From Diadema setosum (taxonomy: Eukaryota; Echinodermata; Echinoidea; Diadematoida; Diadematidae), in the NCBI GenBank assembly GCA_033980235.1, contig CM067077.1:12503797-12567796 (forward strand): a stretch of 64,000 bases of DNA, written 5' to 3'. Shown here one piece after another: positions 9,916-19,946 of this stretch. The translations under genes and the position numbers were made by a program. How positions within the stretch are numbered: the first letter of the stretch is position 1; every line of letters begins with the position of its first letter. The notes below the pieces were generated by a model. It saw nothing but the letters and a program-made list of their open reading frames with translations. It did not search any database and had not been told where the DNA came from.

Positions 9916-11166
9916 ATGGAAAACGCTACAAATACTCTTCTGAGTACCGGGTCGGAGATGAGATACAAGTACCAGCTTTACGACCACACCCTACCAGACC
10001 TGGTTTACATCCGCACGGGTGCATTCGTGTATTTCATAACAATGGTGGTGTGTGGAACGATAGGGAACGGCTTGGTTTTCCTGGCATTCATTACCCATCG
10101 ACCGCTTAGAGCTCATTCCATGAACGTCCTCATGGTCCATACTTCTGTCATGAATCTGCTCGCATCGTTCTTTGTGAACGGGTTTTACGGCATTGCTTTC
10201 TTATACGACGACTTTAGACCGGGCATGTCGGCTTCCGCCTTCCTGCAGACTGTGAATGTGATATCAATGTACAGCCTCTGTTTGGTCGGAATCAATCGCT
10301 GGCTTCTGCTCACCAGGCCTCACACAACTTTCAGGATGTGCTGCGTCCGTCGGAGCACACTGGCGAAAATCATGATCGGGATCATGGCCGGAGCTGCGAT
10401 CAATACTGCACCCATCTGGATGCTGGTCGCCTGCCCCAAGGAACTCCTTAATGATCAGCTTACGATTAAAGTTTATTCGGTCCTAAACAATGTTGCATTC
10501 GGCCTCACGCACCTGCCCATAATAGTTATCCCTGTAACGCATGCGCTAACTCTGCGAGCCATTGGCAAGAATCGCAGGCGAATACAAAGTCGCAGAGTTG
10601 GACCAAGCGCTGGAGAAAGAAAGGAGCACGACAGTCACCACCAGGAGCCTTTCTGCGTCTCGGGAGCTAACGGACTGGAGGTTGCAGAACTGACCACTCT
10701 CAAGGATGTAGCATCATCCTCTTCGGGAAGGGAAGGGACTTCCCACAGTGGATGGTTGGTAACCAACGACCAACCGTCTTTATCTGGCGCAGAACCAGCA
10801 ATCATTGAGGGCAGGGGATCGTTCAACAGCAATAAGTTGTCCAGGAGATTACGGCCGATCCTCGCGAGGAGCATTCGACCTCACTTTAAACGTCATCTTG
10901 GAGAGAGTGAAGTACGGATCTTGAAGATGATGGTATCCATGTACGTTGTTCTCGTCATGCCGACAATATTGAAGACGTGCGCCCTAGCCAATCTTACTCC
11001 GACAAATTACTACGTTGGTCGCTTCCGCACGGTTTTATACTTCTACGGTTTCTTCACGCCCGTTTACCCAGCAGCTATGCCATTCATCTTTCTCTGCAGT
11101 AACAAAAAGTTTAAGGCGGCCGCATCCAGTATACTGCGTCGGAAGACATTGAAGTGCTTAAAATAA
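9916..11166 (+). CDS. Class A (rhodopsin-like) orphan GPCR, paralog 1
   Basis: A single-exon frame of 416 residues. I chose the Met at 9916 rather than the one 27 bases upstream because MENAT aligns with MENVT of the paralog. Seven hydrophobic segments lie at roughly 35-59, 70-96, 105-127, 151-172, 186-212, 335-360 and 371-395. GN at 50-51 in segment 1 and the Pro residues of segments 4 and 5 fit class A. Key motifs deviate: the Asp of helix 2 is Asn80, DRY is NRW (127-129), no Cys precedes helix 3, CWxP is absent, and NPxxY is replaced by a PAAMPFIF context. N3 is an N-glycosylation sequon. The third intracellular loop is long (about 120 residues) and Arg/Ser-rich. The GINRW pattern suggests the melatonin/moody/GPR84-like side of class A, but the ligand is unknown. 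Tandem intronless copies fit the large sea urchin GPCR expansions. Confidence 0.85.
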   Translation: MENATNTLLSTGSEMRYKYQLYDHTLPDLVYIRTGAFVYFITMVVCGTIGNGLVFLAFITHRPLRAHSMNVLMVHTSVMNLLASFFVNGFYGIAFLYDDFRPGMSASAFLQTVNVISMYSLCLVGINRWLLLTRPHTTFRMCCVRRSTLAKIMIGIMAGAAINTAPIWMLVACPKELLNDQLTIKVYSVLNNVAFGLTHLPIIVIPVTHALTLRAIGKNRRRIQSRRVGPSAGERKEHDSHHQEPFCVSGANGLEVAELTTLKDVASSSSGREGTSHSGWLVTNDQPSLSGAEPAIIEGRGSFNSNKLSRRLRPILARSIRPHFKRHLGESEVRILKMMVSMYVVLVMPTILKTCALANLTPTNYYVGRFRTVLYFYGFFTPVYPAAMPFIFLCSNKKFKAAASSILRRKTLKCLK

Positions 11167-12169
11167 CTGAGTGATATTGTCTCCTGGTGATCTTCCATGG
11201 GCTCATGATGATCAGCGATCATTTGTAGACTAAAATAAGAATACCAGACTTTGCCTTATTTGGACATTCGCATCCTTCGCATATCATTCGCATGCTGAAT
11301 CGAATTGCCAAAAAAAAAATAAAAATAAACAATCGGCAAACAGGCGCGGGTGTTCGAAAGCGTCGCCAACACCGGGGTGCCGTTTTTAATTTAGTGGTAA
11401 ATAGAAACAAGTAAAAGGTGGAATTTCTTGGGGACGTTTTCCGCGCAGTGAGTCGAAACTTGCTCGTGATTTGTTCTCCAAATATCATCATACTTTATCG
11501 AAGGCCGAGTGCATAAACCAACAAACAGAAGAAGAAATTAAACGGAAAGGAGAAAAAAATGACTTCAACTCAAGACACCTATCAACTCAAATCTACTTTG
11601 CAACATTCGATTAATCACTATTCATTTATAACATCATATTGCATTATTTTGTTTCCAATAGATTTATTTACTTCTGTATATTATACAACGCATATCTGTT
11701 GACGAGATGTTGTTAAATTGCATATCCCTGTTGAAGTATTCGAATCATTCGAACAAAGTTGTTTATCGTTATCATTCCAAAAGAATTATATTGTCATCAC
11801 AAGTTCATGAAAGTATTTGGCATTGCATTGCATGATATTGCACCTAGATAATAGCGGTCTATTATGCCATTTAGACATAATTGTAATGTGTCCTTTTGGT
11901 AAATTCTGATGAAGACCAAGACTGATGGCCAAAAGCTTGATTAAAAGGAAACGTATATAGAGAGTGACGTCAGCCTTAAGGTTGATTTCTTTCACACACA
12001 TTATGTTATATATTTCATATAAAAACCATTGAGAATGGCACTTCTATGGATAGTCTATGTAAAAATATGGAGCTATATTTTTCATATTATATGAAAAAAT
12101 GATAATATGATAATATATTTACTAATATTCATTATCCAACTTAACCAATTTACTAATATTGATTATCCA
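11167..12169. other. No gene seen
   Basis: AT-rich sequence downstream of the first receptor. A frame on the - strand (11219-11491) is low-complexity and has no recognisable motif. I see nothing else supportable. Confidence 0.5.
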
Positions 12170-14895
12170 ACTGATCAAGGTGTAATAGTTTCGGATATGT
12201 CTGATCATGTCCTAGTGTTTGCTTCCAGTCCATTATTATATACTAAATCGTTTTCAGCCTGCAACTTGGGAAATGAATTCTACATCTCGTGTTATGTCTG
12301 AACAAAACATTATAAGATTTAAGGAGAGCCTGTTAAATATTGATTGGTCAGTGGTTGTTAATGCGAGTGAGCCTAATGACGCATAATATGATCAGTTTGT
12401 TGATCTGATCGGCCCTCTTTTCTCTTTTCATTTTCCAATAAGATCACAATCTAGATCAAATCATAAAAACATACCACGATCCCCATGGATATCGAAATAT
12501 TTGTTGAGGTCTATCAATAGGAAAAATAAGCTCTTTTGTGTATTCAAGTCTCAAGAAACTGATGCTGCTAAAAGTAAATTTCCACTCGTTATCGTAATGT
12601 TCTTACTTCTGTGTTGCGTGAGGCAAAAAAGAAATATTTTTCTTCTCTGTTTCTTCTCCATGAGAAGGACATTAAATCCTCGCGGAAAGTTATCAATAAT
12701 GTTCTTCAGAAGAAACGAAATAAATCGGATATCCTTATGATTTGTTTAAATGACATCGGGTCAAGAGATGATAACGACATCTCTGAAGTGTTTAATTCAC
12801 ATTTTGTGAATGTTGGATCTAATTTAGCTGATGCCATACCGGAAACGACCGCGTATTCTACGTATCTAAGTCATCGCAATAATCAATCTTTGTTCTATAT
12901 GCCTGTATTAGAATCCGGAATTGTTGACATTGTAAATAATCTTAAAGCCAAAAAAGTACTGGTTATGATGGAATTTCTAATTATCCTCTTATGTTGTACA
13001 TGAGATTGTTGTACCTCTCGCCCATATTCAATTTGTCATTAATGAAAGGTGTATAGTGCCTACTAGGATGAAAATCACTAAAGTTATCCCGATATACAAA
13101 AAAGGGCCGAGAGGATGAACTGGGAAATCATCGACCAATATCGTTATCAACTTCTTTTTCTAAATTACTTGGAAAGATTGTGTATACACGTGTATTCCAA
13201 TTCTTAAACGACTGTAATGCAATAGATAAAAATCAACTTGGATTTCATAAAAAGCATTCCACAATTCATGCTGTTTTACTAATGATAGATAAAATTATTA
13301 AAGCGATAGATGCCAAGTGTCACACAGTAGGTATCTTTCTTTGACACAATCAGCCATGAAATATCATTGTGCTAATTACAACACTATGGGATTCGTGGAA
13401 GGGCCTTGGAGTGGTTTAGAAGTTACCTTACTGGAAGAACTCAATTTGTTAGTTTGAATGGCCATGTGTCCAGTTCACAGCCTATAATTTGTGGGGTGCC
13501 GCAAGGATCCCAATAGGTCCTTTACTGTTTCTTCTTTATATGAATGACTTTCGCAGTTCGTCCTCTCTGTTCTATTTTCTACTTTTTGCCGATGACACCA
13601 GCATTTTTTATTCAAATCGAAACCCTCATGTTTTACTGAATACCATTAATACTGAATTAAAATCAGTATCTAAGAGAATTTAGGCTAATGAATTGTCATT
13701 GAATTTGACCAAGACAAAATTTATGTTTTATAACAATATAATCAACATCTTACCGGGCAAGTTGGCTTTAAACGACGTGGAATTGAACCAGGTGGAACAT
13801 ATAAAATTCCTTGTTCTTTATATTGATTGTAAGTTGACATGGAAAGTGCATGTTGATTTTTTGCGTAAACTATTATTAAAAAAAAAATGTAGATGTTATG
13901 TAAAAGTTAAAACAGTATTTTCCTAAACATGTTCTGCATTCATTGTATTCTGCTCTTTTTTTTTTGTTTTGTTGCTTTATATAGGTTATGGAACCCTGGC
14001 ATGGGGAAACTGCTGTACAACTAGACTTAATTCTTTATTATTGATACAGAAAAGAGCTATACGGATAATAACTTCGCCACATTTGTGGAACAAACTAATG
14101 TCTTATTCTTTTCCAGTAGAACACTTTAGATCCAGGATTTATATCATTTCAATATCGGGTCATTTATGTATCAGTTAAACTCAGGTGGTCTCCCTGATAT
14201 GTTTGTCAAAAATACTGAAGTTCATTCTTACCCTACTAGACAAAAAGATTCTTTTCATATTTTCCTGTACGGACCGTATCTGCTTTAAAAACAATAACCA
14301 CTACAGGACCTAAATTTTGGAATGAGTTTGATAGAGAAATCATCAAATCTCAGTCTGTATTCATTTAAGCATAAACTTAAACTAGTTTTTCTGAATTCAT
14401 ATCTATAGCTATTCTTCAATCCTCCTCGACATTCTCTGTTCATACTTCGCATTACTAACATTATTGAATATGTAACATGTGCCTCACTCGTGATTTCTGT
14501 ATTGTCTCCTGAACTTCATTTGTACACATTTGGTATCTCTGCTATTGGACACTGCATCTGACTTGTACCCCGCTCGGGTGATCACGCAACTCTCAAGAAG
14601 TTTTGTGCCGCGGACATTGTTTTTTCTTTCTTTTTCTTTTTCGACGTTTATATTTCTCCAGTTCACAAATTGTCATTCCTTCAATTACATATACCAAGTA
14701 AGAATTAATCTCACATCCGCATCTGGGAATCTACACCCTACAAGCAATGCTTCTATGTAGATTCCTCATAGGCCTATTTCACATGTTTTATTGTCTCATA
14801 AGCTGTACTTGACAATTCATCCATGCTTTTGTATAATTGTGATGTTTATGTTTTACGTATTTGTTGAAATGTGGAATATGGAACAATAAAAAAAC
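12170..14895 (+). pseudogene. Degenerate LINE, endonuclease end to 3' UTR
   Basis: A 5'-truncated non-LTR element. It begins at the end of the endonuclease (GVIVSDMSDHVLVFAS) and passes through a linker (SPWISKYLLRSINRKNKL). The RT is broken into many frames, with pieces reading QHYGIRGRALEWFRSYLTGR, ICGVPQGS, LLFADDTSIFYS, LSLNLTKTKFM and YGTLAWGN. The C-terminal tail reads HSYPTRQK and TTTGPKFWNEF and stops near 14408. A 3' region ends at AATAAAAAAAC near 14885. FADD is intact, but the LDLSKAFDT motif is partly deleted near 13340 and several stops and frameshifts are present. It lies between the two receptor copies and could have been inserted after their duplication. Confidence 0.85.
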
Positions 14896-15288
14896 AAAAA
14901 TATTAGGGAAAATATCGGAAATCAGGCTTCATATCAAACACATGCGTAGATCTTTCGGACAAATTTGTCAAGGAAATGGAGTTCGTGTTCTTTGCTGTAC
15001 CACGAAATAGAGATAGATTCACTGTTTGGGATCACATTGTTGAATTTTGATCGTATTTGTACATAGGAGACCAACATCAAATTTTAAGTACACATGCAGA
15101 TACAATGCCTTTTGTATATGTTCGAATGAACATTTAAAGAAATGCATGTTCTATAACGTAAAGGAAAAAGAAAACAAAAACGTGTACATAATTATCATAA
15201 AGTACAGTTCTTTTTAACTTAATACTGTATCCTCGTCATATTTGAAAATGTAGTAATTGTAGCAAATTCCGAGCTGTATATATAAACA

Positions 15289-15324
<36 letters not shown>

Positions 15325-15411
15325 TATATAACTACGTATACACTGCAGTCAAACCTATGTGGCCGTTATAGACATGTAGTCGTTATTGACTGAGTCTGTA
15401 GTATGGTGCGT

Positions 15412-15447
<36 letters not shown>

Positions 15448-16250
15448 GTGTGTTAATGCAGGTTTGACTCTAAAATCTATACATGTTACTTTATACCTAG
15501 TGGATCCAGCTTTCAGGGAGACAATAATGTTTTCAAAATCTATGCTAAGTCCCATTCAGTCGCAAGTTCTATCCCATTCAATCGCATGCTTTCCTGCTGA
15601 CATCGCTAATCTACACCATGTCTCCTTAAAGCTGGATTTAGAGTTATGTGTATACAATGTACCAAAATATAAATTGTATTGCTGCCTATTGCAGTCAGTT
15701 TTCACCACTGACGGAGGTCCTGGACCGAAATCACGAATAAAATAGACAATAAGCGTTTAAACCTGCAACGTCGTCTTGTCTGTCAATCACTTTGTTTTAA
15801 ACTATCCAAACTCTTTTAGACTCCTCCTGTCTTTTTACACCTAAAAAAAGCTTGAAGGGTTGGGGGCGAGACAAAATAGACTGAATAGTAAGAAATTGAA
15901 ATTTATAAGGGAAATAATAGCCCTTTGAAAGAAGCTTTCGCAGTTGGTAGAACGGTAAGAGACTTAAAATATTGTTCCATATTCGGGTTCATTCAGCACG
16001 TCATCTGAAGCCAGAAAACGGATGCATGTCGGAAATTCTGCATTCTTTCACAACATTTCCCGTGAGTTTGAAAAATCTCAACAAAGGCACTGAAAATTAG
16101 AATCATGTCAAATATCCATCTCCAAGCGCACACACAGACATACAGAGACGCATTAATAAGCATATCGTATCTACTTATTCGCAACATAATAGAAAACAAA
16201 TTGGACCTATTAGACACCTCCACAAAATATAAAGCCCCTACGGCAGAATT
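14896..16250. other. No gene seen; AT and GT arrays
   Basis: AT-rich DNA with an AT array (about 15288-15323) flanked on both sides by ACAGTATATA-like sequence, and a GT array (about 15415-15447). The open frame at 15386-15745 begins in the GT array and has no motif I recognise. Confidence 0.5.
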
Positions 16251-16253
16251 ATA

Positions 16254-16560
16254 ATAATGATAACAAAAATGAAAATAATTATAATAATGATAGCAATAGT
16301 AATAGTAGTAGTAATAAAAAAAAAAATAATAATATTAATAATATCTTCTTTATCCAGGGTAGCCTCTTCAGTGCTGACACTGCTCTACCAGAGAGCCCTG
16401 ACATTATCATTACCCTAGCGTTGCCACGTACCCATTTATACACGTGGGTCGAGAGGGACATGGGTAAAAACGTCTTGTCCAAGGACGTAAGCACACGGCG
16501 AGAATCAAACTCGGGTCCTCCGATTCCGAAGTCTTATCCACTATGCCACAGCTCCGCCAC
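16254..16560 (-). mobile_element. tRNA-derived SINE with ATT tail
   Basis: Read on the - strand from 16560, GGCGGAGCTGTGGCATAGTG is a tRNA-like head. An A-box-like GTGGCATAGTGG lies at 16538-16549 and a B-box-like GAGTTTGATTCTC at 16500-16512. A body of about 140 bases follows with GTCCTTGGACAAGACGTTTT. The element ends in GGCTACCCTGGATAAAGAAG and an imperfect ATT tail (16254-16345). It would be transcribed by RNA polymerase III and moved by a partner LINE. The tRNA-like part is diverged, so it is not a functional tRNA gene. Confidence 0.75.
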
Positions 16561-16564
16561 TGTT

Positions 16565-17560
16565 GTTCATTCATAGTGCGTGACAATTTTCATTCGAAAT
16601 CAAGAACAGGTAAACTTTCTCCCGACATTTTGTAGACCGATTTCTTCCGTGGTACGAGGGCCGTGACTTCGTTCGAAATTTGACAAATCAACGCCCGGTA
16701 TGGGGCCCTGAACTTTGTCCATGATTGAAAAGTTCTCTGGTGGTATGGGGGTCGGGACTTATTAGTAGGTGAATTGTCGCCAAAGATGAGGAAAATTAGC
16801 GGGGATTTGTCAGCTTTTAGAGGATCCGCAGTCCCGCCTAGTGCCCGGGTATCCGGAGGACGGAGAAACAACCGACAGGCGCATGAACAACGAAGTCGTT
16901 GTCGCCCATCTGTTCGGTCAATGTTGAAGTGGGCTCATCACGTCCTTGAAGACAACCTGTCTCTTGTGTCCAGAACGAAGCGTTCTGTGCTCCCAAACCT
17001 TTTATAGCGGAGACAAGCAAGTCTGTGGTGGACAACCAGGCGTGGATATTAAAGTTTAGTCAACCGTCGGGCTCGGTAACCATGTTAGAGTAACATCCGA
17101 TCAACGGATAGGGAAAATTAACGTTGATCCCATGATGCTCCCTCCTCAAACGACGAGGATGATTCGACGGCATTTTCTGGTTTCTTGTTCAGAGATTGAA
17201 CAGTTGGCAACCATCTAGTCTTGTGGTTGAAATTGGATGTCCTGGAGGTTGCCATGGCCGCACATTTCATTCCTCACCTTAGGGTCTCAGAATCGTACAG
17301 ACTGTACTCTGGATTTCCCGGGGACATCCTCGGTGTCACTTTGTTTGTAGCAATTTTGCTGCAGTGCTGCCATGCACTCTCTCGTGCATTGCTTGTGATG
17401 TTGGACCAAAAGGTTCAAGAGATGGATTTCCAAATGGCTATACTTATTCAAACAGCTACGCCATCTTTACGAACAATCTGAAAATTAATCATCTCAGTTA
17501 ACATAATGTCAGATATATTTTGCTTGTTGTTCCCATATTATTACAGTGTATATGAAAAGA
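16565..17560. other. GC-richer block, nature unresolved
   Basis: The block is noticeably richer in GC and CpG than its flanks, with overlapping short frames on both strands (16590-17035) and another at 17221-17481. I see no recognised domain, no splice-bounded exon I would defend and no terminal repeats. It could be a decayed retroelement or an old gene fragment. Confidence 0.3.
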
Positions 17561-17567
17561 AACTAGT

Positions 17568-19946
17568 GAATGTCAACAGGTCTAACAGCTCAGTGTTTCA
17601 CCAACTCATACCTACAACAGAGTGTACGCACTCGTTAGAAAAACTGTGTACACTACCTTTCCTTTTGTGAGTTTTTCTTTCCTTCTTTCTTTTTAATTTG
17701 AGTTCGGGTTAGGACATCAATGAAGCGCGGAGCTCTCGCAATAACTATCCCGCTGACATTGCCACAGCAAGAGAGCACTGTCAACTCAGGAAATAAAGAC
17801 AGTGCTCGGGCATATTAGTTCCAGGGAGAGAGAGAAAAGAATGGGTAGGGGCATTGTGCTAGAGAAGCGCGACAGCAGTTGTCTCGCCGGGAAAGGAGGG
17901 CGCACCAGCGTGTCTTTTCCTCATTGGGTTGGGTAGAGTAGGCCTATATGCAGCATAAAAGAGTATGAGAATAAGCTTTCTGTAATATTGCAGGCTTAGT
18001 AGGCGTTAGCAAAACGGATGATATTGATGGATGAGGTTAAGTGATGGGCGGTGATATCATCATTAGCGTAAAATATAATCTTTGAAAATTCATGACGTTT
18101 CCATGCACCTCAGACAATGCAAGGAGGCAATATCCAGCGCGAAATGATCATTTGTACATAATTACAAAAAGGTACTGAAAGAGACAGAGAAAGAAAGAGA
18201 GACAGAGCGAGAGAGAGAGAGAGAGAGAGATAGGGTGATAATCGCTGGCTGGTTATTGGCTCTATCAATCATGGCACATGATTAAAAATGATCGATTGCA
18301 TTTCCAACAAAGCATGAGCTCCATCGGTTAACTACCCTGGAACTATCTTCGCAAACACTACCAAAAATGATACTATCACCGTTATGACTACGATCATTAA
18401 TGATACCGAGATTGCATGTCATTTCCGCTCCTTGACAACCAAAAGAGTAGGGGTGTCTTCTTTCTTTACAGCAGGGTGGTTTTAGTTGAAACATGTACCC
18501 TGCATTATTTCTCTAGAGGCGTCCACGGCAGACGCGCATTTCGCTGTCAGCGCTATTGAGGACGGAAACTTTAGCTGCTCCTTGGTGGCTCTCAGTTTTA
18601 GTGCAGTCTCCTCAAAGAGTTTCACATGCAGAAGACGTGGAATCGGACATTTATTTCGCTATTGTCACTTCCTTGTTTATACAGTTGTAGTAGGCACAAT
18701 GGAAAATGTCACCAAGATTCTTCTGAGTACCGAGTCGGAGATGAAGCAGGAGTACCAACTTTTCGACCACACCCTTCCAGACCTGGGTTACATCCGAACC
18801 AGTGCATTCGTGTACTTCGTAACAATGGTGGTGTGTGGAACGCTGGGAAACGGCTTGGTTCTCCTTGCATTCTTTGTCCATCGACCCCTTAGAGCGCATT
18901 CCATGAACGTCCTTATGGTCCATACTTCTGCCATCAATCTATTCTCGTCGCTTCTTGTCAATGCTATCTACATCTCGGCCTTTTTATGCGACGACTACTG
19001 GGCGGGCATGTCAGCTTTCGCCTTCCTGCAGACTGCGAATGTGATATCAATGTACAGCCTCTGTTCAGTGGGAATCAACCGCTGGCTCCTGCTCACCAGG
19101 CCTCACACAGCTTTCAGGGTGTGGTGCGTTCGTCGCAGAACACTGGCGAAAATCATGATCGGGATCAAGGCTGGAGCTGTGATCACTACCGCACCCATTT
19201 GGTTTCTGGCCATATCCCTAGAATTACGCGTCTACGATCAGTTCCTGGTTCAAGACTATACGATTCTCTGCAATCTTGCATTTGTCATCACGTATGTGCC
19301 CATGGTAGTCATTCCCATAATGCACGCGCTGACGCTGCGAGCCATTGGTAAGAGTCGAAGGCGAATACAAAGTCGCAGAGTTGGACCAAGCGCAGGAGAA
19401 AGCAAGGAGCACGGCAGTCATCACCAGGAGCCTTTCCGCGTCTCGGGCGCTAACGGACTGGAGGTTGCGGAACTGACCACTCCTATAGCATCATCCTCTT
19501 CGGGAACGGTAGGGACATCCCACAGTGGCGGGATAGTAATCAACGATCAGTTGTCTTGTTCTCGTCCAGAATCAACTGTCATCGAGGGTAAGGAATTGCT
19601 CAACAGAAAAACGTTCTCAAGGAGACTGAGGACGATAATACTCGCGAGGAGCATTCGACCTCACTTTAATCGTCACCTTGGAGAGAGTGAAGTGCGCATC
19701 GTGAAGATGATGGTTTCAATGTATATTGTACTCGTCGTGCCGATGATTTTTCGGATGTGCGCTTTTGCAGCTACTACTCCGACAAATAACAACGTTGGTC
19801 GTTTCCGCACGGTTTTATACTTCTATGGTTACTTCATGCCCATCTATCCAGCGGCTATGCCATACATCTTTCTGTGCAGTAACAAGAAGTTCAAGGCGGC
19901 CGCATCCAGTATTTTGCGTCGGAAGACATCAAACTGCTTAAAATGA
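17568..19946 (+). repeat. Segmental duplication unit 2 (GPCR plus upstream)
   Basis: The counterpart of 8796-11166. The order of conserved blocks is the same, including the GA array (about 18180-18230) and the AATATCCAGCGCGAAA block. Small insertions and deletions separate the copies. The direct orientation fits unequal crossing over. Confidence 0.85.
18699..19946 (+). CDS. Class A (rhodopsin-like) orphan GPCR, paralog 2
   Basis: An intronless gene of 415 residues. The frame is open from 18486, but I place the start at 18699 because MENVT matches the start of paralog 1; the extra 71 residues upstream align with its non-coding flank. The seven-helix layout and the deviations match paralog 1: Asn in place of the helix-2 Asp, NRW in place of DRY, and no NPxxY. 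The third intracellular loop is almost unchanged between copies: RRIQSRRVGPSAGE and EVAELTT are identical, and over the first 52 residues only 4 differ. The helix 4-loop-helix 5 segment keeps about 18 of 45 residues. I infer the same G-protein coupling machinery with a changed ligand pocket. The ligand is unknown. Confidence 0.85.
   Translation: MENVTKILLSTESEMKQEYQLFDHTLPDLGYIRTSAFVYFVTMVVCGTLGNGLVLLAFFVHRPLRAHSMNVLMVHTSAINLFSSLLVNAIYISAFLCDDYWAGMSAFAFLQTANVISMYSLCSVGINRWLLLTRPHTAFRVWCVRRRTLAKIMIGIKAGAVITTAPIWFLAISLELRVYDQFLVQDYTILCNLAFVITYVPMVVIPIMHALTLRAIGKSRRRIQSRRVGPSAGESKEHGSHHQEPFRVSGANGLEVAELTTPIASSSSGTVGTSHSGGIVINDQLSCSRPESTVIEGKELLNRKTFSRRLRTIILARSIRPHFNRHLGESEVRIVKMMVSMYIVLVVPMIFRMCAFAATTPTNNNVGRFRTVLYFYGYFMPIYPAAMPYIFLCSNKKFKAAASSILRRKTSNCLK

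Larger units (their letters stand above)
8796..11166 (+). repeat. Segmental duplication unit 1 (GPCR plus upstream)
   Basis: This unit matches 17568-19946 in order over its length. Matching begins at ATGTCAACAGG(C/T)CTAA and includes CTACCTTTC, CGCTGACA(A/T)TGCCACA, AATATCCAGCGCGAAA, a GA array, GGCTGGTTATTGG, CAAAGCATGAGC and CGTCCACGG(T/C)AGACG. It continues through the whole receptor gene. About 1.1 kb of non-coding DNA was therefore duplicated with the gene. The start-to-start spacing is about 8.8 kb. Confidence 0.85.

Noticed and set aside
16590..17035. Overlapping frames in a GC-richer block as a gene
   Set aside because: Both strands are open by composition; there is no motif, splice pattern or terminal repeat.
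18486..18698. 71-residue N-terminal extension of GPCR 2
   Set aside because: It aligns with non-coding upstream sequence of GPCR 1, and the paralogs share the MEN start at 9916/18699.
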